A stretch of DNA of 64,000 bases from Ruminococcaceae bacterium R-25 (GTDB lineage Bacteria > Bacillota > Clostridia > Saccharofermentanales > Saccharofermentanaceae): the NCBI GenBank assembly GCA_003149065.1, contig QGFZ01000002.1, positions 186,001-250,000 of the forward strand. Reading direction: 5' to 3'. How positions within the stretch are numbered: position 1 is the stretch's first letter; each line of letters opens with the position of its first letter. Of the stretch, positions 58,002 to 64,000 are shown piece by piece. A model generated the notes under the pieces. That model was not told where the DNA came from and made no database searches. It saw only the letters and a program-made list of their open reading frames with translations. The position numbers and the translations under genes were made by a program.

Positions 58002-59657
58002 TTAAGCCTTTACGATCTCCTGTGCTCTTGCGAGCGCATCGTCTATATGAGGTGCAAAGTTCTCTTCGCCGAGCTTATCGTAGAAACCGGCCTTTTTAAT
58101 GACCTTCATGGGCTGCTCGTTAACGTGTGACATGATGAGCTGTACGCCTCTTGTCTTGCAGTCTTCTGCCAGGATCTCAAGATTCTTCATTGCCGTTGCA
58201 TCGATCGTGCTTACGCTTCTCATTCTAAGAACGAGAGCTTTTGTATCTTCCTTAGGTGAGATCTGAAGTATCTTTCCTGCTGATGCGAAGAACATAGGAC
58301 CGGAGATCTCATATACGAGTGTGTGTTCAGGAAGCACTCTTAAGTCGATGCTGTCAGGGTCGTTCTCGGGATCGAAATCCTTCCAGCCTTCAACCTGTGT
58401 TACTTCGCTCATTCTCTTCATGAAGAGGACTGCTGCAAGGAGCACGCCTACTTCGATAGCAACGACGAGGTCGAAGATTACAGTGAGCGCGAAAGTGATG
58501 AGAAGGACAACGATGTCGCTCTTGGGTGAGCTCTTTACGAGCTTAACAAATCTTCTCCAGCCGCTCATGTTGTATGCGACCTGGAAAAGGATAGCCGCGA
58601 TGCAGGGCATCGGGATGAGCTTTGCGTAGGGCATGAGGAACACAACGACAATAAGAAGAGTTACGGAGTGTACCATGCCTGCGATAGGTGTGCGGCCACC
58701 GTTCTTGATGTTTGCTGCAGTTCTTGCGATTGCGCCTGTAGCAGGGATACCGCCCAAGCATGCGGATGCCATGTTACCTAAACCCTGTGCAACGAGCTCT
58801 GCGTTAGGTCTGTGCTTGGAACCGATCATGGAGTCAGCGACAACTGCGGAGAGCAGTGATTCAACGCCTGCGAGGAATGCGATCGTGATCGCGTTTGTGA
58901 ACTGGCCGCGGATGTTTTCAAAAGAGAACATTGCGAGGTTTACGCTGACGGGAGGAAGTCCTGCCTGGATGTTTTCGAAAGATTTTCCGATAGTGTTTAC
59001 ATCCCAGTGGAAGATCTCAACGATTGCTGCTGTAACAACAACAGCGATGAATGAGCCGGGGATCTTCTTGAAGATCATGGGCCATACGATGAGGATCGCA
59101 AGTGCGATAACGCCGATCAAAACGCCCTGCCAGTTGATGGTTGTTGCGTTGTTTATAAGGGCCATGACTTTCTCGGCTGTCTCGATAGGCTTTTCGCCGT
59201 TCTGGTAAGAGATGCCTGTGAAGTCCTTGATCTGGCCGATGAAGAGGGTGACTGCGATGCCTGCAGTAAAGCCTGTTGTGATAGGGTCGGGAATATATTT
59301 AAGAAGGCTTCCGAATCTGCAAAGACCCATGATAATGAGGAGGATGCCTGCCATGATGGTGGCGATGATGAGTCCCTCTTTGCCGTCCTTTAAGACGATG
59401 CCTGCAACGATCGTTGCGAAAGCTGCCGTAGGGCCTGCGATCTGGACTCTGCTTCCGCCCAAGAAAGATACGATGAAGCCTGCTACGATTGCAGTGTAGA
59501 TACCTGCTTCAGGACCGACGCCTGATGCGATCGCAAGTGCAATGGACAAAGGCAGCGCGATGATCGCTACGATGATTCCGGCAACGATATCCTTTACGAG
59601 CTGGGAACCGGAATAGTTCTTCATTACGGAAAACAGCTTAGGTTTAAATTCGTTCAT
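58002..59657 (-). CDS. SulP-family anion transporter with STAS domain
   Basis: ATG at 59657 has GAGGG seven bases upstream; a longer frame from 59726 lacks a site. The 551 residues include about eleven or more membrane helices with IVAIIALPLSIALAIASGVGPEAGIYTAIVAG and GGSRVQIAGPTAAF, typical of SulP, and a C-terminal STAS domain (about 440-545: KALVLRMRSVSTIDATAMKNLEIL). It imports sulfate, bicarbonate or a dicarboxylate with sodium or protons; the substrate is not evident. Confidence 0.93.
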   Translation of the reverse strand: MNEFKPKLFSVMKNYSGSQLVKDIVAGIIVAIIALPLSIALAIASGVGPEAGIYTAIVAGFIVSFLGGSRVQIAGPTAAFATIVAGIVLKDGKEGLIIATIMAGILLIIMGLCRFGSLLKYIPDPITTGFTAGIAVTLFIGQIKDFTGISYQNGEKPIETAEKVMALINNATTINWQGVLIGVIALAILIVWPMIFKKIPGSFIAVVVTAAIVEIFHWDVNTIGKSFENIQAGLPPVSVNLAMFSFENIRGQFTNAITIAFLAGVESLLSAVVADSMIGSKHRPNAELVAQGLGNMASACLGGIPATGAIARTAANIKNGGRTPIAGMVHSVTLLIVVVFLMPYAKLIPMPCIAAILFQVAYNMSGWRRFVKLVKSSPKSDIVVLLITFALTVIFDLVVAIEVGVLLAAVLFMKRMSEVTQVEGWKDFDPENDPDSIDLRVLPEHTLVYEISGPMFFASAGKILQISPKEDTKALVLRMRSVSTIDATAMKNLEILAEDCKTRGVQLIMSHVNEQPMKVIKKAGFYDKLGEENFAPHIDDALARAQEIVKA

Positions 59658-59792
59658 AACAGACCCTCTTATATTCCTTATGATTTCAAACTTCGAAATT
59701 ATATGAATTGGGTCATTTAGTATCAATTAATAATTTGCACGAATGTATAAGCGTTTTGTGGAAGATCATATAACGAATTGAGCAGATGGTAT

Positions 59793-59798
59793 TATAAT
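59793..59798 (+). promoter_or_regulatory. -10 element of the histidine phosphatase gene
   Basis: TATAAT inside a near-palindrome (ATGGTATTATAATAACCAT, 59786-59804); 42 bases before the ATG. Confidence 0.5.
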
Positions 59799-59839
59799 AA
59801 CCATATTTGTGGGGCGAAAAGAAAACGGGGGTAACAGGA

Positions 59840-60451
59840 ATGAACAAGAAGACAATAATCACAGTCCAGCACACGGAATCAGAGCACCACCTTAACGGGC
59901 ACGCAGGCGCCCGTGGCGACTGGGCTCTCACGGAAAACGGCAGAAAACAGGCATTTGAGATAGGCAGATGGCTTTTAAACGAAGGCTGCAATGACGGTTT
60001 TGTCATGTACTGCTCAGATCAGAGAAGGGCAGCGCAGACAGCTGAAGAGATCAACAAGACGCTTCATCTGACACCCATAATGTCCGAACTCATCAGGGAA
60101 GTTGATGCCGGTGCAGGCAACGGAAAACCGTGGGACTGGTATGACGAACATAAGATACCTGAAAAAGACGGTTACGATCCTGATTACAGGCCTTTTCCCG
60201 ATGCGGAATCAGACAGGGATCTCTGGAACAGGGTAAAGCCTTTTTACGAGCAAATAATGGTTTCTTCTGATGAAAAGATCCTTATCGTGTCGCACGGATG
60301 CCTTTTGGGATTTTTGCAGGCGATGTTCATGGGATTTGAGTTTAAAGATCTGGCAAATGCAAGATTTTCGGGAAGGTCCGGTTCCATTTCAAAGTTTACG
60401 TCAGATCAGAACGGCCGTGTGACCGCAAACTATATAAATTTCAGGCTTTGA
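59840..60451 (+). CDS. Histidine phosphatase superfamily protein
   Basis: ATG at 59840 follows GGGGGT; an in-frame TTG at 59807 is less likely. The 203 residues are phosphoglycerate-mutase-like: VQHTESEHHLNGHAGA in place of the common RHGET motif, CSDQRRAAQTAEEI, ELIREVDAG and the second catalytic His in VSHGCLLGF. The Arg-to-Gln change before the catalytic His marks a subfamily seen in Firmicutes. It should remove phosphate from a small molecule; substrate unknown. Confidence 0.85.
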   Translation: MNKKTIITVQHTESEHHLNGHAGARGDWALTENGRKQAFEIGRWLLNEGCNDGFVMYCSDQRRAAQTAEEINKTLHLTPIMSELIREVDAGAGNGKPWDWYDEHKIPEKDGYDPDYRPFPDAESDRDLWNRVKPFYEQIMVSSDEKILIVSHGCLLGFLQAMFMGFEFKDLANARFSGRSGSISKFTSDQNGRVTANYINFRL

Positions 60452-60488
60452 GGGTTATTAACGGGACCCTGATTTTCCGGTTCAGTGT

Positions 60489-60494
60489 TATAAT
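60489..60494 (+). promoter_or_regulatory. -10 element of the racemase gene
   Basis: TATAAT 39 bases before the ATG; no clear -35. Confidence 0.45.
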
Positions 60495-60532
60495 CCTGAA
60501 TATCAAAAGCGAAGAACAAGCAAGGGGATAAT

Positions 60533-61225
60533 ATGAAAAAGATCGGTTTAGTCGGCGGGACAGGTCCCGAGTCGACGTTAATGTACTACAAGAATTTAAA
60601 TTCCGGGATCGACAGGATCACTAACGGCGAGGCTATGCCTGACATCGCGATCGAGAGCGTCAATTTCACGAGGGCGTGGAATTATGTGACAGAAGGACAG
60701 TTTGATCTTCTCGCCGATTACCTTTATGAAAAGCTCGAAGCGCTTGAAAAAGGCGGTTCTGAAGTCATCTCTCTTACGGCAGTTACAATGCATGTCGTCT
60801 ACGATGAACTTGCTGCCAGATTCGATAAGCCCATTGTCAGCATCCCTAAAACAGTGACCGAAGAAGTCGTCTCCAAAGGCATAAAGAAAATAGGCCTTCT
60901 CGGCACCATTTTCACGATGGAAAAAGACTACATGAAGAAGGACTTGAGGGAAGCCGGAGTAGAGGTTTTCGTGCCTTCGGAAGAAGACAGAAAGCTTGTC
61001 GCAACAAGGATCTATGAGGAGCTCGAAAAGGGCATCGTCAAGGAGTCCACGCTCGCTGAACTTCAGGGAGTCATCAATAGAATGAAGGAAGAGAACGGCA
61101 TCGAAGGCGTCATCCTGGGATGCACGGAGCTTCCGCTGATACTTAATCAGGATAATTGTCCGGTCGCATGTTTTGATGCGGTCGAGATCCATATAAGAAG
61201 GCTGATCGACCTGTCGGTCAAATAA
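60533..61225 (+). CDS. Aspartate/glutamate racemase-family amino acid racemase
   Basis: The 230-residue protein begins GLVGGTGPESTLMYYKNLN and has the second catalytic Cys in LGCTELPLIL (about 194). The first Cys position reads LTAVTMH, so the usual CNT is TAV followed by Thr, giving a Thr/Cys pair as in YgeA-type enzymes. It racemises or epimerises amino acids in the cytoplasm, perhaps for the cell wall; the exact amino acid is unknown. AGGGGAT precedes the ATG. Confidence 0.88.
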   Translation: MKKIGLVGGTGPESTLMYYKNLNSGIDRITNGEAMPDIAIESVNFTRAWNYVTEGQFDLLADYLYEKLEALEKGGSEVISLTAVTMHVVYDELAARFDKPIVSIPKTVTEEVVSKGIKKIGLLGTIFTMEKDYMKKDLREAGVEVFVPSEEDRKLVATRIYEELEKGIVKESTLAELQGVINRMKEENGIEGVILGCTELPLILNQDNCPVACFDAVEIHIRRLIDLSVK

Positions 61226-61244
61226 TATACAGGGGGAAATAGGA

Positions 61245-61361
61245 ATGAAATTCGAAGAAAGGAAGATCCTGCCAAAAGACGGCAGGACGTGCGTGCTTGA
61301 GCCGAAATCGCCTGAGTACGCACAAAAAACTAAAACAAAGGGGATAAAAATATGCAATTAG
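61245..61361 (+). pseudogene. Truncated start of a GNAT acetyltransferase gene
   Basis: A 38-codon frame with a good site (AGGGGG, 8-base spacing) reads MKFEERKILPKDGRTCVLEP KSPEYAQ, which matches how many GNAT N-acetyltransferases of Firmicutes begin. After about 27 residues the match ends, the rest (KTKTKGIKICN) is unrelated and the frame closes 10 bp inside the next gene. The enzyme core is missing, so this looks like the remnant of a deletion that joined the racemase to the hydrolase gene. A short functional peptide cannot be ruled out. Confidence 0.6.
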
Positions 61362-62935
61362 GTTTTTCTTATATCGGCCTTATCTGGCTTCTTATGCTCT
61401 TCATCCCGAATTTTATATGGATGAAGAACAAACCGGACGGCTATGAGGAGTACGCAAAAAGAGAGAATAAAGTGCTGCTCGCATTTGAACGCGTGGGCGA
61501 GTTTATCGTAACTCCCGCTGCACTTGTTTTCTCGAACTTTAACTTTCACAAGTTCACATTCTGGAGCGCCGTGCTCATTCTTTCATTCATATGCATGGTG
61601 ATCTATGAGATCTTCTGGATCCGCTACTTCAAGTCCGAAAAGACAATGAAGGATTTCTACAGGAATATGTTCGGGATTGCCGTTCCGGGCGCATCGCTTC
61701 CTGTAGTCGCTTTCTTCCTTCTGGGTATCTACGGCGGCAATCTGATCATGATCGTAGGCTCGATCATCTTAGGTATCGGCCATATCGGTATCCACTTAAA
61801 GCACCACAAAGAAGCATGGGGTCCCAAGCCCAAGAAGAAGCTTCCTGTCAGGATTCTTCTCGGATTTTTGAAGGGAATAGTCATTATCCTTCTGGTGGTC
61901 GTTTTCGGTGCACTGATCTTCGTCATCACAGGCCGCAACATCAATGAAGTCAAGCGCGCCATCGAATTGAAGGACGGCGTCAACGAAGGCCTTTACGTCC
62001 AGCTTAAGAACAGCGAGAGCTATATTCTCATCAACAGCAAGAACGCGAATAATCCTATAATCGTGTCCCTCCACGGCGGTCCCGGATCGCCCACGGGATA
62101 TATGGATCACTGCACTTTTGATTATTTCGTCGATGACTATACCATCGTCCATTGGGACCAGACCGGATGCGGCAGATCTTACTACCGTGAGCTCGAAAAA
62201 GGCAACTCAAGCCTTGCGACTGTCGAGATGCAGGAAGAGGACTTAGACGCACTGGTCGATTATCTCTGCCGGAGATTCAATCAGGATAAGGTCATTCTCG
62301 TAGGCCACTCCTACGGTACAGTACTCGGTACCTTGTATGCCCAGGCTCACCCTGAAAAAGTAGCTGCTTATGTAGGCATCGGACAGGTCGTAAATTTCCA
62401 GGGCCTTGCGAGCGAGCACTATTCATATAACGATGCTCTTGCACAGGCAAAAGCCAGGGGCGACGACACGACTGAACTCGAGAGAGTTTACAAGGCATTC
62501 TGCGACGATCCTTCTGTCACGAACATGTCTGCTCTCCGTGCGGCAACAGGCGTTTACCATCAGGCAACGGTTACCGAAGACGAGACATTCGATGCGCTCT
62601 TCTTCTCGCCCTATATCGGCGTTGATGACATAAGATGGCTCATAGTCGAGTATTCCATGATGTTCGGCGACACGACATACGAGAGTCTTCAGGGAGAGAT
62701 CATGCCTGAACTTTATAATTTCAACCTGAATGAACATGATACCGAATATCAGGTTCCCGTCATGTTCGTATCAGGCTCTGCTGACTGGGTATGCCCTTGC
62801 GGAATGGTAAAGGAATACTACGAATCGATAAATGCTCCCAAAAAGAGCATGTACGTAATGGACGGCTGTGGCCACGCACCACAGACACAGCTGCCTGAGG
62901 ATTTCGCGAAGGCAGTAAAACAGTTCCTGAAATAA
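61352..62935 (+). CDS. Membrane domain fused to alpha/beta hydrolase (S33-like)
   Basis: A 527-residue protein. Residues about 1-210 contain five or six membrane helices with no known catalytic motif; residues about 225-527 are an alpha/beta hydrolase with VSLHGGPGSPTGYMDH (oxyanion loop HGGPG of proline iminopeptidases), nucleophile Ser in VGHSYGTVLG, and His in DGCGHAPQTQ. It may hydrolyse a peptide or ester at the membrane; the side is set by the helix count and is not certain. AAAGGGGAT precedes the ATG. Confidence 0.85.
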   Translation: MQLGFSYIGLIWLLMLFIPNFIWMKNKPDGYEEYAKRENKVLLAFERVGEFIVTPAALVFSNFNFHKFTFWSAVLILSFICMVIYEIFWIRYFKSEKTMKDFYRNMFGIAVPGASLPVVAFFLLGIYGGNLIMIVGSIILGIGHIGIHLKHHKEAWGPKPKKKLPVRILLGFLKGIVIILLVVVFGALIFVITGRNINEVKRAIELKDGVNEGLYVQLKNSESYILINSKNANNPIIVSLHGGPGSPTGYMDHCTFDYFVDDYTIVHWDQTGCGRSYYRELEKGNSSLATVEMQEEDLDALVDYLCRRFNQDKVILVGHSYGTVLGTLYAQAHPEKVAAYVGIGQVVNFQGLASEHYSYNDALAQAKARGDDTTELERVYKAFCDDPSVTNMSALRAATGVYHQATVTEDETFDALFFSPYIGVDDIRWLIVEYSMMFGDTTYESLQGEIMPELYNFNLNEHDTEYQVPVMFVSGSADWVCPCGMVKEYYESINAPKKSMYVMDGCGHAPQTQLPEDFAKAVKQFLK

Positions 62936-62979
62936 ACCTTTTCGAAGATCCGTTTTCCCTGTATTAATGTTTTCGAAAA

Positions 62980-63014
62980 TGGGGTTGTCTCGCTATAGAG
63001 GCAACCCCAATTTT
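62980..63014 (+). terminator. Terminator with TGTCTC/GAGGCA core
   Basis: A 12-bp stem TGGGGTTGTCTC / GAGGCAACCCCA (one T-G pair) with a GCTATA loop, followed by ATTTTAAATTT. Confidence 0.85.
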
Positions 63015-63106
63015 AAATTTGTGAACAAATAAACCCTGTTCCGTTCAATATAAGCCGTTATCTCAAAAATCCGCTTGTTTTAGAGGGATTTGGTAAATTC
63101 CGTTGC

Positions 63107-63135
63107 TTGACTTTTTTCGATCTCCATATTATAAA
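63107..63135 (+). promoter_or_regulatory. Promoter of the pheS T-box transcript
   Basis: TTGACT (63107-63112), 17 bp, TATAAA (63130-63135). Confidence 0.75.
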
Positions 63136-63141
63136 TAAGTC

Positions 63142-63421
63142 CTGCAATGAAGGTGCGTAAGTAGTCTTCATGCTTCCGGAAAAGAGAGTCGTGTCTTGGG
63201 CTGAAAGCACGATCCGAAGGGCATAAAGATGAATTTCAACACTGGAGCTTTCTTGCGAAAACGGTATTTTGCCGATTAAGTAAGATGCGTGCGGCGGCAT
63301 TACAGCGCAATATAAGTGCGGATGGTTATAACGGCTTTCCGAACATGGGTGGTACCGCGAAGGTGCAAATTTAAATGCTGATTCGTCCCATGGCAACGAC
63401 AAAGTTGCCGTGGGATTTTTT
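63142..63421 (+). promoter_or_regulatory. T-box riboswitch, phenylalanine specifier
   Basis: The leader has AGAGAG near the stem I base (63183-63188), a specifier-type loop GAATTTCAAC with TTC at 63235-63237 (Phe codon), and the conserved T-box TGGTACCGCG (63350-63359) that pairs with the uncharged tRNA end. A terminator follows: TCCCATGGCAAC (63386-63397) / GTTGCCGTGGGA (63404-63415), then TTTTTT. Uncharged tRNA-Phe should stabilise the antiterminator and switch on pheS. Confidence 0.93.
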
Positions 63422-63453
63422 AATTGCAAGGCAAGGAAAAAGAGGAGGAAAAC

Positions 63454-64000
63454 ATGGCTGAACTTAGTGAATTAAGTGAGAAGTTATCCGCTATCAAGAG
63501 TCAGATCGAAACTGATCTGGCAGGACTTACGAGCTCCAAGGCAGTCTTCGAGTACAAGAAGAGCGTCATGGACTCAAAGGAAGGCAAGATCGGCTCTCTC
63601 ATGAAGGAGATGGGCAAGATCCCGAAGGAGCAGAAGGCCGAGTACGGCAAGATGGTAAATGAACTCAGAAACTGGGCTACAGAGAAGTTCGACACTATGG
63701 ATGCAGAGTTCAAGGCAGCTGAGCAGAAGGCACGTTATGAGGCTGAGGCTATCGACGTAACGCTTCCTTCCAAGAAGCTCAAGAAGGGCTATCTCCATCC
63801 CAATACTCAGGTCAGAAACCAGATTGTGGATATTTTCGGTTCAATGGGCTTCGAAGTTTATGAAGGCAACGAGATCGAGACAGATCACTATAACTTCACG
63901 GCTTTGAACATCCCGAAGGATCACCCTTCACGCGATATGCAGGACACATTCTACTTAAGCCCTGAGTTCCTTTTGAGAACGCAGACTTCAGCAGGTCAGG
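63454..64000 (+). CDS. pheS: Phenylalanine--tRNA ligase alpha subunit, 5' part
   Basis: ATG at 63454 follows AGGAGG. The frame stays open to the window end, giving 182 residues: an N-terminal coiled coil (about 1-90, tRNA binding), then the start of the catalytic core with HPSRDMQDTFYL (motif 2 region) and LLRTQTSAGQ. The subunit charges tRNA-Phe together with PheT, presumably encoded beyond the window. The T-box with a Phe codon confirms the assignment. Confidence 0.96.
   Translation, partial: MAELSELSEKLSAIKSQIETDLAGLTSSKAVFEYKKSVMDSKEGKIGSLMKEMGKIPKEQKAEYGKMVNELRNWATEKFDTMDAEFKAAEQKARYEAEAIDVTLPSKKLKKGYLHPNTQVRNQIVDIFGSMGFEVYEGNEIETDHYNFTALNIPKDHPSRDMQDTFYLSPEFLLRTQTSAGQ

Noticed and set aside
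1-64000. Insertion sequences, prophage, integrase or transfer RNA genes
   Set aside because: I looked for transposase-like motifs, att-type duplications and tRNA-like CCA ends with T-loop sequence and found none I could support.

Overview
The window looks like the chromosome of a low-to-mid GC, Gram-positive anaerobe of the class Clostridia. The signs are strong AGGAGG-type ribosome sites, sortase-anchored pili, a phenylalanine T-box before pheS, an Lsa/Vga-like ABC-F gene with a leader attenuator, PadR/DUF2812 and LuxE/LuxC genes, and many zinc-ribbon membrane proteins. A gut or rumen relative of the Saccharofermentans/Oscillospirales group is my guess; the family cannot be fixed from sequence alone. 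I saw no rRNA, tRNA, CRISPR array, prophage or insertion sequence.

Layout. 1-6.4 kb: end of a PutP-type symporter, a two-component system on the minus strand, an XRE regulator with a membrane tail, an SDR and an iron alcohol dehydrogenase. 6.6-14.8 kb: a six-gene pilus operon (signal peptidase, large adhesin, backbone pilin, sortase, minor pilin, second sortase). 14.9-20.1 kb: macro-domain protein, CorA, a methyltransferase and MazEF. 17.7-25.1 kb: two very long paralogous solute-binding lipoproteins around a luxE-luxC pair. 26.7-28.4 kb: an attenuator-controlled ABC-F gene. 28.5-38.3 kb: membrane and redox proteins, a PadR unit, a CPBP protease, a glycosyltransferase and an LPG-synthase-like flippase. 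38.3-41.5 kb: a GH94 phosphorylase flanked by two candidate small RNAs. 41.6-53.1 kb: four GGDEF proteins, alanine dehydrogenase and glycerate kinase. 53.5-64 kb: XRE-TPR regulator, ECF sigma/anti-sigma pair, MATE, SulP, racemase, hydrolase and the T-box-pheS start.

Most interesting signals. (1) An 11-bp-phased direct repeat (TTCARG-N5-TTYAGGT), followed at a fixed 8-bp distance by a -10, lies before the response regulator gene and before two about 85-nt intergenic RNAs. Each RNA has a C-rich stretch just 5' of its terminator. This resembles a CiaR/csRNA-type regulon by architecture. (2) Several intergenic gaps, mostly between convergent genes, hold arrays of short dyads with exact periods (73, 50, 50, 61 and 62 bp) and locus-specific words; two loci 26 kb apart share the same word and geometry. 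(3) Three of the four GGDEF genes have a consensus -10 ending six bases before the ATG and no ribosome site, as expected of leaderless mRNAs. (4) The pilus adhesin carries a CHAP-like domain lacking the expected catalytic residues, and the operon has two sortases matched by two kinds of sorting signal.
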